Assembly: GCA_910587185.1 (NCBI GenBank)
Contig: CAJULY010000006.1
Location: 1 to 64,000 of the forward strand
Length of the DNA stretch: 64,000 bases
From: an uncultured Muribaculaceae bacterium
GTDB taxonomy: Bacteria; Bacteroidota; Bacteroidia; Bacteroidales; Muribaculaceae
Direction of reading: 5' to 3'
Positions 36,050 through 44,814 of this stretch are shown here, in pieces. The translations under genes and the position numbers were made by a program. Under the pieces are notes generated by a model, which was not told the DNA's origin, ran no database searches, and was given only the letters and a program-made list of their open reading frames with translations. Every line of letters starts with the position of its first letter. The stretch's first letter is position 1.

Positions 36050-37915
36050 ATGAAAAAGCAGATCATATATTCGGCGGTTATGTTGGCCGCTCTGACATCC
36101 TGTAATGATGATTTCCTTGAAAGGACTCCGCTGAGCGAGCCTACCGCGGAAACCGCTTTCGCCACCTATAATAACTTCAAGGCTTACGCATGGGGACTCT
36201 ACGAAACTCTTGCGGTGCCCGGCTACGGAGAAACCAACTCCGATAATATTTCCTATAACTCAACTCGCGGAAGCGGAGAAAGTTCATGGATCAGAGGAAC
36301 ATTTGTCGTTCCCGATTCAAGAAGCGGCGCCCCATGGGATTATTATTCCTACATACGCCGCGTTAATATAATGCTCGACCGCATAGACGGTTCCGGCATG
36401 ACTGACGCAGAGAAAGCCCATTGGCGTAGTGTCGGTTATTTCTTCCGGAGCTACCGTTATTATTCACTTCTCAGCGCCTACGGCGATGTGCCCTGGATCG
36501 ACCATGTTCTCTCCGATGACGAGATGGATATTATCGAAGGTCCCCGCACGCCACGCGATCAGGTGGCAGCGAATATCCTTGCAGACCTGAAATATGCTGA
36601 AGAGAACATAAAAGTCGGTGGTGACGGAAACAACACCATAAACAAGGCTACTGTCCAGGCACTCCTTTCGCGCTTCACTCTTTTTGAAGGAACATGGCGC
36701 AAATATCATGGCTTGCAGAACGCCGAACAGTATCTTCAGGAATGTGAACGCGTTTCAAGGGAACTCGTGCAGTCAATGCCCGATGTGACTCCCTGTTATG
36801 ATGATCTTTTCACCAGTCTAAGCCTCAGTGGAGTAGCCGGCGTGATACTGTATCGTGAATATTCCGATGCCGCAGGTGTGACACATGCTATTTCAATCGG
36901 AGGAACCACCGCCCAGTCTTTCTACAATCCAACCCGAGACATGGTGGACAGCTATCTGTGTTATGACGGCAAGCCCCGCTGGACAAGTCCGGTGTTTATC
37001 TCTGACCGCAATATGTATGATGAGTTCGCAAACCGCGACCATCGTCTGTGGTTACATGTAACTCCTCCCTACGTTGTCGATCGTTCAGGCGCACCCGATG
37101 CCTGGAGCAACAAATGGAAATTCACCGACGATCCCGCTGACCGCGCATATATCGACAGTCTCGCTCAGCGCGTCGGCATAGGTTACGGAACTTCCAAGGA
37201 ACGTCAGAAAACACTTCCTTTCCGTCAGGGTTTCAGCGGCGGTGTGCTGGGCCAGGTTCCCCACTATGATTTCTTTCTCAACAATCAGCCTTGGTACAAG
37301 TCGGCGTTCGGCTACAACAACTGGAAATTCTTCGCAACCTATCTTGAGCAGGGAGCTCAACGAAACGAAGAAGTAGATATGCCTATTTTCCGTATTGAGG
37401 AAACCATGCTCAACTGGGCTGAGGCTGCATGCGAGCTGGGCCATTTCGATCAGGCGGTCGCCGATGCCACCATTAATAAGCTCCGTCCTCGCGCAAATGT
37501 AGCTCCCATGAAAGTCTCGGAAATAAATTCTTCTTTCGATCCGAAGAGAGATCTCGGCGATCCGGCTTATCCGAATGATTATGAAGTCTCGCCTCTGCTC
37601 TGGGAGATCCGACGCGAACGCCGAATCGAATTGTTCTCCGAAGGGTTCCGTTTCGATGATCTTCGCCGCTGGAAGAAATGCTCCTACATGATGAAGCAGA
37701 AACTTGGCCAATACGTGAGGAAAAGCGATTTCCCCGCAGGAACCAAAGTGACGGTCTTTGGCGATGGTGCCGAAGGTTATCTGACCTTCCATCCCGCTCC
37801 TGACCACACATGGCCGGAGCACTATTACCTCTATCCGATTCCGCGAAACGAAAGAGTGCTTAATCCGCAACTTACACAGAATCCCGGCTGGGATGACGGC
37901 ATAGGTGCTGAATGA
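36050..37915 (+). CDS. SusD-like surface glycan-binding lipoprotein
   Basis: The 621-residue RagB/SusD-family lipoprotein has the lipobox LTSC (Cys about 18) and the N-terminal DFLERTPLSEPTAETAF motif, typical of SusD openings. The chain holds the TPR-like helical core, and the C-terminal RRERRIELFSEGFRFDDLRRW motif is the standard signature (about 520-540). It caps the SusC barrel and captures glycan. It starts 13 bases after the susC stop and ends before a strong terminator. Confidence 0.95.
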   Translation: MKKQIIYSAVMLAALTSCNDDFLERTPLSEPTAETAFATYNNFKAYAWGLYETLAVPGYGETNSDNISYNSTRGSGESSWIRGTFVVPDSRSGAPWDYYSYIRRVNIMLDRIDGSGMTDAEKAHWRSVGYFFRSYRYYSLLSAYGDVPWIDHVLSDDEMDIIEGPRTPRDQVAANILADLKYAEENIKVGGDGNNTINKATVQALLSRFTLFEGTWRKYHGLQNAEQYLQECERVSRELVQSMPDVTPCYDDLFTSLSLSGVAGVILYREYSDAAGVTHAISIGGTTAQSFYNPTRDMVDSYLCYDGKPRWTSPVFISDRNMYDEFANRDHRLWLHVTPPYVVDRSGAPDAWSNKWKFTDDPADRAYIDSLAQRVGIGYGTSKERQKTLPFRQGFSGGVLGQVPHYDFFLNNQPWYKSAFGYNNWKFFATYLEQGAQRNEEVDMPIFRIEETMLNWAEAACELGHFDQAVADATINKLRPRANVAPMKVSEINSSFDPKRDLGDPAYPNDYEVSPLLWEIRRERRIELFSEGFRFDDLRRWKKCSYMMKQKLGQYVRKSDFPAGTKVTVFGDGAEGYLTFHPAPDHTWPEHYYLYPIPRNERVLNPQLTQNPGWDDGIGAE

Positions 37916-37949
37916 CTTCTAAAGATTGGTTAGTTTAGTGTTAGGTAAT

Positions 37950-37983
37950 GAGACCTCTTCATGAACTCTCATGAAGAGGTCTC
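37950..37983 (+). terminator. Terminator after the SusC/SusD pair
   Basis: A perfect 15-bp stem (GAGACCTCTTCATGA with complement) around an ACTC loop. There is no long T run, so it may act as an attenuator or RNA stabiliser that sets the ratio of the SusCD genes to the following enzymes. Confidence 0.7.
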
Positions 37984-38089
37984 TAAAATAAATCAGGTCA
38001 AAACAGGATTTTTGTCATAAAAAGATTTGTCGGCTGGCAAAAAACTTCATGATTCTTTCTGAAGATGTTAATTCTTCGGATTACTTCGC

Positions 38090-38097
38090 TAATTTTG
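38090..38097 (+). promoter_or_regulatory. -7 element for the GH20-sulfatase genes
   Basis: TAATTTTG lies 26 bases before the ATG at 38124. Because it is downstream of the first possible start at 38049, it supports the shorter GH20 protein. Confidence 0.5.
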
Positions 38098-38123
38098 TAA
38101 CTGTTTGTTTCTCGAAATATAAA

Positions 38124-39647
38124 ATGATGAGATCTCCAGTCCTTTTACTATTCATGTCGATGTTCTTGGTTATGTCGGGCGCAAATGCTCCTGCGATTCT
38201 GCCTGTCCCGTCGGAGATAGAGTGCAGTGGCGCCGCTGTCAGGCGCGATCCCGGCAGGCTGAAGGTTACTGTCATCTGTCCCGATTCGGTCAGAAAAACG
38301 ATAGAGCGTTATTCCGTGATCTCCGAGATCATAGGAAATGATTGCCGCGTGTCGGCATTCCATAAACTCAGGGAAAAAATCGCGCCTGAATCATACAGGC
38401 TGACAGTTAAAGAAAACAATGTCGATATTCGAGTCTCCGATTACCGTGGTTTCGTATATGCCCTCCAGACACTCGGCCAGTTGCTCGGTTCATCCGAGGG
38501 ATTTCCATGTAATGTGACCGTTGCCGACGGTCCGCGATGTGGCTGGCGCGGGTTCATGCTTGATTCTGGTCGTCAGTTCCAGACCGTTGACGGCATAAAG
38601 AAATATATCCGCATGGCTTCGATGTTGAAGATGAACGTTTTCCACTGGCATCTGACCGAAGGACTTGGCTGGCGGCCGGAAATTGAGGCTTTCCCCCGCC
38701 TGACTAAGGTAGGCGGTTATGTCGCCGGTGGCGTCCAGCAGCAGGGCAGCTATTCGAAAAAAGATATCCGTGATGTCGTTGCATACGCTGGCGCCTACGG
38801 GATAGATATCATGCCGGAGATAGATCTTCCTGGACATTCCGAGGCAGCTCTCAGGGCCTATCCTGAATTAGGGTGTTTCATGGATTCCGTCAGGATTCCG
38901 GAGACAGGATTTACCGACCGGATTTTTTGTGCCGGGAAAGACACGACTCTCGCGGCTTTGAAAATCATACTTGATGAGATTTGCGGGCTGTTCCCCGGAA
39001 AATATATCCATCTCGGAGGGGATGAGGCTCCCAAGGGGCAATGGGAAAAGTGTCCTGATTGCCAGAACCGAATCCGCACCAATGGCTTGAAAGACACCCA
39101 TGACCTCCAGCTGTGGCTGTCGGCGCAGCTTGCCTCTCATTTGAAGACTCATGGCCGTAAAGCGGTTTTCTGGGGCGATGTCGTGTATTCGCCCGGTTAT
39201 CCGTTGCCCGATAATTCGGTCATACAATGGTGGAACTACCGCGGCCACAGGGATCTGGCAGTGAAAAACGCTCTTGCGGCAAATCATGAGGTGATATTAA
39301 GCCCCAACTATTATTGCTATCTGAATTTTCCTCTCGAGCCTTGGCGCGGTTATGGACCAGAACGTACATTCACAATGAAAGAAGCCTATCTTTCCAATCC
39401 GGCCGACGCAGCGCTTGCAAGCGGTGACAGGCGCATCATTGGAGTGACATGTGCCCTCTGGACTGATTACAACCTGACTCAGGAAATGCTTGACAGCCGG
39501 CTTTTCCCGCGTATTTTTGCAATCTCAGAAATTATGTGGCACAAAGGTGAGCGGAAACAGTTTGATGAATTCCGGATGCTGACAGAAAAGACCCTCGATT
39601 ATTTCCGGTCAAAAGATTTTGACATCGATTACTTGCAGACCAAATGA
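38124..39647 (+). CDS. GH20 beta-N-acetylhexosaminidase, exported
   Basis: The enzyme removes terminal GlcNAc or GalNAc. The 507-residue protein has a signal peptide from MMRSPVLLLFMSMFLVMSG, an N-terminal GH20b-like domain (about 30-130) and a GH20 barrel (about 140-470, starting GWRGFMLDSGRQF) with the catalytic Asp-Glu pair in HLGGDEAP (about 297) and the substrate-binding WNYRG and W-rich motifs later. The frame opens at 38049, but the signal peptide and promoter place the start at 38124 (or 38127). It is followed at 31 bases by a sulfatase. Confidence 0.93.
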   Translation: MMRSPVLLLFMSMFLVMSGANAPAILPVPSEIECSGAAVRRDPGRLKVTVICPDSVRKTIERYSVISEIIGNDCRVSAFHKLREKIAPESYRLTVKENNVDIRVSDYRGFVYALQTLGQLLGSSEGFPCNVTVADGPRCGWRGFMLDSGRQFQTVDGIKKYIRMASMLKMNVFHWHLTEGLGWRPEIEAFPRLTKVGGYVAGGVQQQGSYSKKDIRDVVAYAGAYGIDIMPEIDLPGHSEAALRAYPELGCFMDSVRIPETGFTDRIFCAGKDTTLAALKIILDEICGLFPGKYIHLGGDEAPKGQWEKCPDCQNRIRTNGLKDTHDLQLWLSAQLASHLKTHGRKAVFWGDVVYSPGYPLPDNSVIQWWNYRGHRDLAVKNALAANHEVILSPNYYCYLNFPLEPWRGYGPERTFTMKEAYLSNPADAALASGDRRIIGVTCALWTDYNLTQEMLDSRLFPRIFAISEIMWHKGERKQFDEFRMLTEKTLDYFRSKDFDIDYLQTK

Positions 39648-39678
39648 TAATGATTATTTGAAGATAAAACCAAATACG

Positions 39679-41181
39679 ATGAAAGTGAGAATTAGATCGA
39701 TCCTTGGTTGCGCCGGTTCAGCGCTGGTGACGATTCCGGCAATGGGAGCGGGCGAAAAGCCAAATGTCGTATATATAATAATGGATGATCTGGGTTATGG
39801 AGATCTGGGTTGTTTCGGTCAGGAGAAAATAGAAACGCCCAACATAGACCGTATCCGGGCCGAGGGCATCAGGTTCACCCAACACTACAGCGGTTCGCCT
39901 GTTTCGGCGCCTTCGCGATGTGTGCTTATGACCGGACTGCATTCCGGACACGCGCAGATACGCCACAATAATGAAATGGCATCACGAGGTGCAGTCAATA
40001 ACCATGATTCCATGTTTGTCCATCCGGAACTCGAAGGTCAGGCACCGCTCAGGGCCGGAACGATGACACTGGGACGCATGATGCAGAACGCAGGCTATGT
40101 CACCGGATGTTTCGGCAAGTGGGGGCTCGGCTATCCCGGTTCGGAGGGTGAGCCTAACAGGCAGGGCTTCGACCGTTTTTACGGCTATAACTGTCAGCGG
40201 CAGGCACACACATACTATCCACCGTTCCTCTATGCCGATGACCGGAGAGTGATGCTCGACAACAAGGTCTTCAATCCCCACTACATGCATCTGCGCGATG
40301 GTGAAGATCCGAATGACCCCGCTAATTATGAGCGTTTCTATCAGAAAGATTATGCCAATGATTTCATATTCGATGATCTTGTCAGATTTGTGGACGCCAA
40401 CAGAAATAAGCCGTTTTTTGTCATGTGGACCACGCCTTTGCCTCATGTTTCGCTTATGGCCCCAAAAAAATGGGTTGATTATTATGTGGAAAAGTTCGGC
40501 GACGAGAAACCCTATCTCGGTCAGAGCGGATATGCTGCGTGTCGATATCCGCGTGCCACGTATGCCGCTATGGTCAGTTATTTCGACTGGCAGGTCGGAG
40601 AACTTTTGAAAAAGCTTGAAAAAGATGGAATTCTTGACAATACCCTCATATTCTTCACCTCCGACAACGGACCGACATTCAATGGCGGAAGCGACTCTCC
40701 GTGGTTCAACAGCGGAGGCCCTTTCAAGTCGGAATATGGCTGGGGAAAATGTTTCCCTCATGAAGGAGGCATAAGAGTGCCGGCGGTAGCGATGTGGCGC
40801 GGTCATATAAAGCCCGGTTCCGAAACGGATCATATATGTTGTTTCCAGGACATGATGCCGACACTGGCCGAAATCGCCGGCATAGACTCGCCCCACACTG
40901 ACGGCATAAGTTTCGTCGCCGCGATGTGTGGTCAAGCATCCTCCCAGAAAGAGCACGAATATCTTTATTGGGAATATCCTGACCAGATAGGACACATTGC
41001 GGTCAGAATGGGGAAGTGGAAAGGTATCATTTCCGGAACAAAAAAGGGAAATGATAAAATCAGGCTTTACGATCTCGAAAAAGACATTCAGGAACTTGAG
41101 GATGTTTCCGCCTCAAATCAGGAAACCGTAGCCCGGATCAGAGCAATAATTCAAAAAGAGCATACCCCCTACGAATACTGA
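39679..41181 (+). CDS. Exported sulfatase (Ser-type, formylglycine-dependent)
   Basis: The 500-residue arylsulfatase-family enzyme has a signal peptide (MKVRIRSILGCAGSALVTIP) and the sulfatase opening PNVVYIIMDDLGYGDLG with metal-binding Asp pair. The modification site reads SAPSRCVLMTG (about residue 72), with Ser in place of Cys. Such sulfatases need the anaerobic sulfatase-maturating radical SAM enzyme, not present in this window. Later, TSDNGP provides the second metal site. Next to GH20 it suggests removal of sulfate from N-acetylhexosamines; the exact position is inference. The chosen ATG at 39679 begins the signal peptide. Confidence 0.92.
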   Translation: MKVRIRSILGCAGSALVTIPAMGAGEKPNVVYIIMDDLGYGDLGCFGQEKIETPNIDRIRAEGIRFTQHYSGSPVSAPSRCVLMTGLHSGHAQIRHNNEMASRGAVNNHDSMFVHPELEGQAPLRAGTMTLGRMMQNAGYVTGCFGKWGLGYPGSEGEPNRQGFDRFYGYNCQRQAHTYYPPFLYADDRRVMLDNKVFNPHYMHLRDGEDPNDPANYERFYQKDYANDFIFDDLVRFVDANRNKPFFVMWTTPLPHVSLMAPKKWVDYYVEKFGDEKPYLGQSGYAACRYPRATYAAMVSYFDWQVGELLKKLEKDGILDNTLIFFTSDNGPTFNGGSDSPWFNSGGPFKSEYGWGKCFPHEGGIRVPAVAMWRGHIKPGSETDHICCFQDMMPTLAEIAGIDSPHTDGISFVAAMCGQASSQKEHEYLYWEYPDQIGHIAVRMGKWKGIISGTKKGNDKIRLYDLEKDIQELEDVSASNQETVARIRAIIQKEHTPYEY

Positions 41182-41208
41182 AATTTTTCGTGATACTCAG
41201 GGGAAAAA

Positions 41209-41247
41209 GAAGCCCCGGTGCAGGACTGTCAACTGCATCGGGGCTTC
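41209..41247 (-). terminator. Terminator between sulfatase and TlpA-like gene
   Basis: A 14-bp stem with one wobble pair (GAAGCCCCGGTGCA) is followed on the minus strand by TTTTTCCCC. It mainly ends the TlpA-like transcript but can form on both strands. Confidence 0.75.
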
Positions 41248-41255
41248 ATATTCTG

Positions 41256-42329
41256 TCATTTAAGTACTTCTTCGACGGCCTTGACAAGATTGTCGCCGCG
41301 TAGCTGCCGCTTGAGAATGGTTCCGTCAGGCCCGAAAAGAATGATCATCGGGATAGCCTGAAAGCCGTAAAGGTTCATGGGCTCTTGGCCGGTGCCGATT
41401 ATCTGGGGCCAGAGTGTCAGGTTTTTGTTGAGAAAAGCTTTCGTCTGTTCGGCGTCTTCCCAAACTCCGACACCGAGAATCTCGAATTTCGGGTGAGACG
41501 CGTATTTCTGATAGAGGGGCTTCAGAACGGTTTCCGCTTCCTGCCGGCATGGACCGCACCAGCTGGCCCAGAAATCCACGAGTACGTATTTCCCTTTGCC
41601 GACATAGTCGGATAACTTCGCGTCTTTTCCGTCAAGAGTAAGACCCATGAAGTCGATAAAGGGTTTGCCTTCGGCGGCTTTTGCCATCTGTGAATATGTT
41701 TTGTTGAAATGTTTAGTGACTTCCAGCCCTTTCAGATAAGCGGGAAGGCGGTTGTATAGGGCGTTCCATTTTTCGGGAGTGACAATGAATATCTGATTTC
41801 CGTATGTCATTATAGCGCTTTCGCCGACACCGTCGGGATTCTCAACGATAAAATCTTCAAGCCAGTCAATGTAAGAGCCAATTATGGGTTTGGATTTGGG
41901 CTCGAATATAGCGATCTTCTCCTCTTCGGGAATCTGCAGTGCCATGATGGAGTCGCGAAGCGCTCCTATTTTTACGTCGATCTCGCGCTCTTTCTCTTTC
42001 GGAATGTTTAGTTTCATGTTAGTTTCCGATCCCGATGAGGGGAGATGGGTGGTGAAGTCAACCACGACCGGAGCGGGATCGATGACACAGTTTGAAAAAT
42101 GTTGTCCGTTTTCTATGCGGACCAACGCCGGACGCGGATATGAACCCTTGAAGGTGAAAGTACCGTCGCTTATGAGCGCAGAGTCTATGTTTTTCTTGAT
42201 GTCATAATCGAACATATACATTTTCTTCCCGTCAAGTCCGGAAATCTTACCCGTGACATTATAATCGATAGCAGAGGCAGAGAAGATTGCCGCAACAGAG
42301 GCCGCTAAAGGCAGTAAAAGTTTTCTCAT
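41256..42329 (-). CDS. TlpA-like periplasmic thiol-disulfide protein with DUF4369 domain
   Basis: The 357-residue protein has a signal peptide (about 1-20), an N-terminal DUF4369 beta-domain (about 22-115), a helical linker and a C-terminal thioredoxin/AhpC-TSA domain with the active-site WASWCGPCRQE (about residue 260). Members of this family reduce or oxidise disulfides of exported proteins in Bacteroidetes; the partner is unknown. It converges on the sulfatase gene and does not seem to belong to the PUL. A TAACTTTG element lies at 42368-42375. Confidence 0.9.
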   Translation of the reverse strand: MRKLLLPLAASVAAIFSASAIDYNVTGKISGLDGKKMYMFDYDIKKNIDSALISDGTFTFKGSYPRPALVRIENGQHFSNCVIDPAPVVVDFTTHLPSSGSETNMKLNIPKEKEREIDVKIGALRDSIMALQIPEEEKIAIFEPKSKPIIGSYIDWLEDFIVENPDGVGESAIMTYGNQIFIVTPEKWNALYNRLPAYLKGLEVTKHFNKTYSQMAKAAEGKPFIDFMGLTLDGKDAKLSDYVGKGKYVLVDFWASWCGPCRQEAETVLKPLYQKYASHPKFEILGVGVWEDAEQTKAFLNKNLTLWPQIIGTGQEPMNLYGFQAIPMIILFGPDGTILKRQLRGDNLVKAVEEVLK

Positions 42330-42367
42330 GGATGTAACTATAAAAAAAACAATTAGTTAGTGTTGCA

Positions 42368-42375
42368 CAAAGTTA
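42368..42375 (-). promoter_or_regulatory. -7 element for the TlpA-like gene
   Basis: On the minus strand this reads TAACTTTG, 38 bases before the ATG at 42329. Confidence 0.5.
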
Positions 42376-42438
42376 AATAAAAAATCGGATATAGAAAACA
42401 GATAGCGGGAGAAAACCTGAAAGAGAGGGAAAATTAGT

Positions 42439-42446
42439 ATATTTGC
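42439..42446 (+). promoter_or_regulatory. -7 element for the PKD lipoprotein gene
   Basis: TATATTTG lies 30 bases before the ATG at 42477. No cobalamin riboswitch motif is visible in this leader. Confidence 0.45.
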
Positions 42447-42476
42447 ACTTTCAAACAGACCAATGAATTCACATAT

Positions 42477-44237
42477 ATGTCCAGATTATATTTCAAGCTC
42501 TTTCTTCTCGTTCTTTCCGGGATAATCTCGGTTTCCTGCAACAAGGATGATGTGATCACCGGAGAGGAAGTAACGCCGGGCAACGCACCTGAAATCATCA
42601 TAGACAGCGAAACGGGTGTATATACCATAAAAAAAGGGCGTGAGATAACTATCGCCCCCCTGTTCCGTAATCTTGACGGTGGTTCTGTATCATGGATTAT
42701 GGACGGTGAAACGGTTTGCCGCACAGAGATCTATAAGACTTCATTTGCGGAGACAGGAGAATATTATGTCACTATCGTAGCGGAGAACCGTAACGGAAAA
42801 ACGGAAGAAGAGATCAGAATAGATGTAGTCGAACTGACTCCGCCTGCAGTGGAACTTAAAATTCCTGCTGAAGTTCTGAAGGTACTCGTAAATACTGACT
42901 ATAGTTTTGATCCGGTATATCAGTTTGACGATATCGACGGTTTTTCCGTCGAATGGATTCTTGACGGGAAGAAAGTGGGTACGGAGAAGAAATATACTTT
43001 CCGGGCCGATCGTATCGGTCGGCAGACCCTGACGCTGAAGGCGTCAAATGATGATGGCGTTACCGAAAAGAGTATTGAAATAGAGGTCGTGGAAAAGATG
43101 CCTTACTCAGTCGAGTTCCCTAAGACTTATTTCGCTGCGGAAACAAATACCCGCTACACTTTTGCCGGACGGCAGGTTCTGCTCGTTCCGAGACTTAAAT
43201 ATTTCAATTCACCTGAGTTCAGCTGGGCTGTCGATGGAGTTTCTGTCGGATGTATATCCGAAGCATTCGGATTTACACCTTCATCGCCGGGCAGTTATGA
43301 GATAGCCGTGACCGTGACTGAAAGCGGCACCGGCGATTGCGTCACAGCTAAAGTTACGGTCGAATGTGTTGCCGCAACAGAACAGAGCCGCTACCGTGCC
43401 GCTGTTTCCGCCTCCAGCCCGATGCAGTCGGAAGTATTTGAATACACTGCGGCCCCGGGACAGTTCATAGGAGACAAGCAGGATTTCACGGAACCGGTCA
43501 CCACCCGGAGTGAGGCAAGGGAATGGGCGCTTAAGCGTCTTGAGGACAACAAAAGCGTCTCGCTGGGATCTTTCGGCGGATATATTATTGTCGGCTTCGA
43601 TCACAGTATTCCGGCAGGTAGGGGAGACTATGATTTCGCCATAGAAGGAAATGCCTACGACACTTCCAACGAACCGGGAATAGTGTGGGTCATGCAGGAT
43701 GTCAACGGAAACGGGCTTCCGGATGACGAATGGTATGAACTCCGAGGTTCAGAAAGCGCTCAGCCGGGGACATTGCATGACTACAGCGTTACCTATTTCA
43801 GGCCTACGGCTCCGCGTCAGAATCTGGTATGGTCCGATTCTGAAGGCAACTCCGGCATCATTCCTGTCAACACATCGCATACTCAGGACTCTTATTTCCC
43901 CGCATGGATCACTGAGCCGAATTTTACGTTGTACGGAACGCGATTATTGCCTCACAACAGTTTCAATCAGGTGACAGGCCAGTGGAGCAATACTCCCTAC
44001 GGCTGGGGATATGCCGACAATCTCGGCAGTGACACTCTTGGTGGAGACGGCACCACTGGAGCCGGTCAGCGAAACGGTTTCAGAATCTCCAACGCCGTTA
44101 TGGCTGACGGAACTCCTGTCAGACTGCAATATGTGGATTTTATAAAAGTGCAGTGCGGGGTTCTGGCTGTCAGTGGCGCTATTGGTGAAGTCTCGACGGA
44201 AGTGTTCGGCTTTGAGGATCTTTCGGTGAAGAAATGA
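42477..44237 (+). CDS. PKD-domain surface lipoprotein
   Basis: The 586-residue lipoprotein (lipobox SVSCN, Cys about 21) has about three PKD/Ig-like domains in tandem (about 30-125, 125-205 and 210-300; repeated SWIMDGETV, EWILDGKKV and SWAVDGVSV segments) and a C-terminal domain of about 280 residues (GYIIVGFDHSIPAGRGDYDF, then VMQDVNGNGLPDDEWYEL) that looks calcium- or ligand-binding. It sits directly upstream of the cobalamin riboswitch on the same strand, with its own promoter. Its position suggests a helper in vitamin B12 capture, but this is inference; no family with known ligand was recognised. Confidence 0.75.
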   Translation: MSRLYFKLFLLVLSGIISVSCNKDDVITGEEVTPGNAPEIIIDSETGVYTIKKGREITIAPLFRNLDGGSVSWIMDGETVCRTEIYKTSFAETGEYYVTIVAENRNGKTEEEIRIDVVELTPPAVELKIPAEVLKVLVNTDYSFDPVYQFDDIDGFSVEWILDGKKVGTEKKYTFRADRIGRQTLTLKASNDDGVTEKSIEIEVVEKMPYSVEFPKTYFAAETNTRYTFAGRQVLLVPRLKYFNSPEFSWAVDGVSVGCISEAFGFTPSSPGSYEIAVTVTESGTGDCVTAKVTVECVAATEQSRYRAAVSASSPMQSEVFEYTAAPGQFIGDKQDFTEPVTTRSEAREWALKRLEDNKSVSLGSFGGYIIVGFDHSIPAGRGDYDFAIEGNAYDTSNEPGIVWVMQDVNGNGLPDDEWYELRGSESAQPGTLHDYSVTYFRPTAPRQNLVWSDSEGNSGIIPVNTSHTQDSYFPAWITEPNFTLYGTRLLPHNSFNQVTGQWSNTPYGWGYADNLGSDTLGGDGTTGAGQRNGFRISNAVMADGTPVRLQYVDFIKVQCGVLAVSGAIGEVSTEVFGFEDLSVKK

Positions 44238-44238
44238 A

Positions 44239-44269
44239 TTTGGTATATCAGGAAAAATAATTATCTTTG
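44239..44269 (+). promoter_or_regulatory. Promoter of the btu operon
   Basis: TTTG at 44239-44242 and TATCTTTG at 44262-44269 are 19 nt apart, both matching the Bacteroidetes consensus. Transcription should start near 44275, just before the riboswitch. Confidence 0.65.
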
Positions 44270-44278
44270 CGCCTGAAA

Positions 44279-44480
44279 CGGTATGCTCTGTCCGAAGAGT
44301 CGGGCGATATGGAGCTTTAAAAGGGAACAGGGTGAGAATCCCTGACAGTACCCGCTGCTGTAAGTCCCCATTATGTAACGGTTTTTTGCAATAAGTCATT
44401 GCCCCTTGCGGCGAGAAGACGCGAATGACCGGGACGAGTCAGAAGACCTGCCGTGTTCACCATACTGATGTTTGTCTCTG
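44279..44480 (+). ncRNA. Cobalamin (AdoCbl-class) riboswitch
   Basis: The leader shows the conserved cobalamin aptamer features in order: a 5' stem near GGTATGCTCTGTCC, the GGGAACAGGGTGAGAATCCC core (about 44326-44345), the ACAGTACCCGCTGCTGTAA junction and the B12 box GAGTCAGAAGACCTGCC at 44436-44452. It should turn off btuG-btuB and following genes when cobalamin is plentiful. The 3' boundary is approximate. Confidence 0.92.
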
Positions 44481-44553
44481 CGGGAACTTACAGAGCATCC
44501 GGAAATTCAGCTGATAGAAGTTCGTATAACTTCATTTTGCTATATAGAACAGA

Positions 44554-44618
44554 CCGTGATTCTTTGAATTCCTACACCGTCACCGGTATGGATATTTACA
44601 GGAAGTCACGGATTTTTT
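44554..44618 (+). terminator. Candidate expression-platform terminator of the riboswitch
   Basis: CCGTGA (44554-44559) pairs with TCACGG (44606-44611), extended inward by TTCCT/AGGAA, and is followed by six T. It lies after the aptamer and before btuG, so ligand binding could act through transcription termination. It is also possible that the aptamer acts on translation and this is incidental. Confidence 0.5.
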
Positions 44619-44814
44619 GTGTCAAATAAGGTCGTGACATCTGCATTGGAGACAATTTTCCTGGCTGCAAAGTCAGGAAGATCATAATCGAATATTTAGA
44701 CAATAAATGAAGTATAAAACAAGAAATAACTCTTTTCTGTCAGACATCTCCGGGCCGGTAAACGAGAAGGGCCGTCCCGGAGATTGCTTTGAAAATTATC
44801 ATATCAGCGGAATC

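Larger units (their letters stand above)
44238..44814 (+). other. Leader region of the btu operon
   Basis: These 577 bases carry a promoter, a cobalamin riboswitch aptamer, a candidate leader terminator and a spacer up to the btuG ATG. The stretch 44619-44814 could code for a longer BtuG N-terminus (open from 44707), but no signal peptide would then be at the front. Confidence 0.7.

Noticed and set aside
39982..40995. A 337-codon minus-strand frame opposite the sulfatase
   Set aside because: The plus-strand sulfatase has complete active-site motifs; the opposite frame shows no domain.
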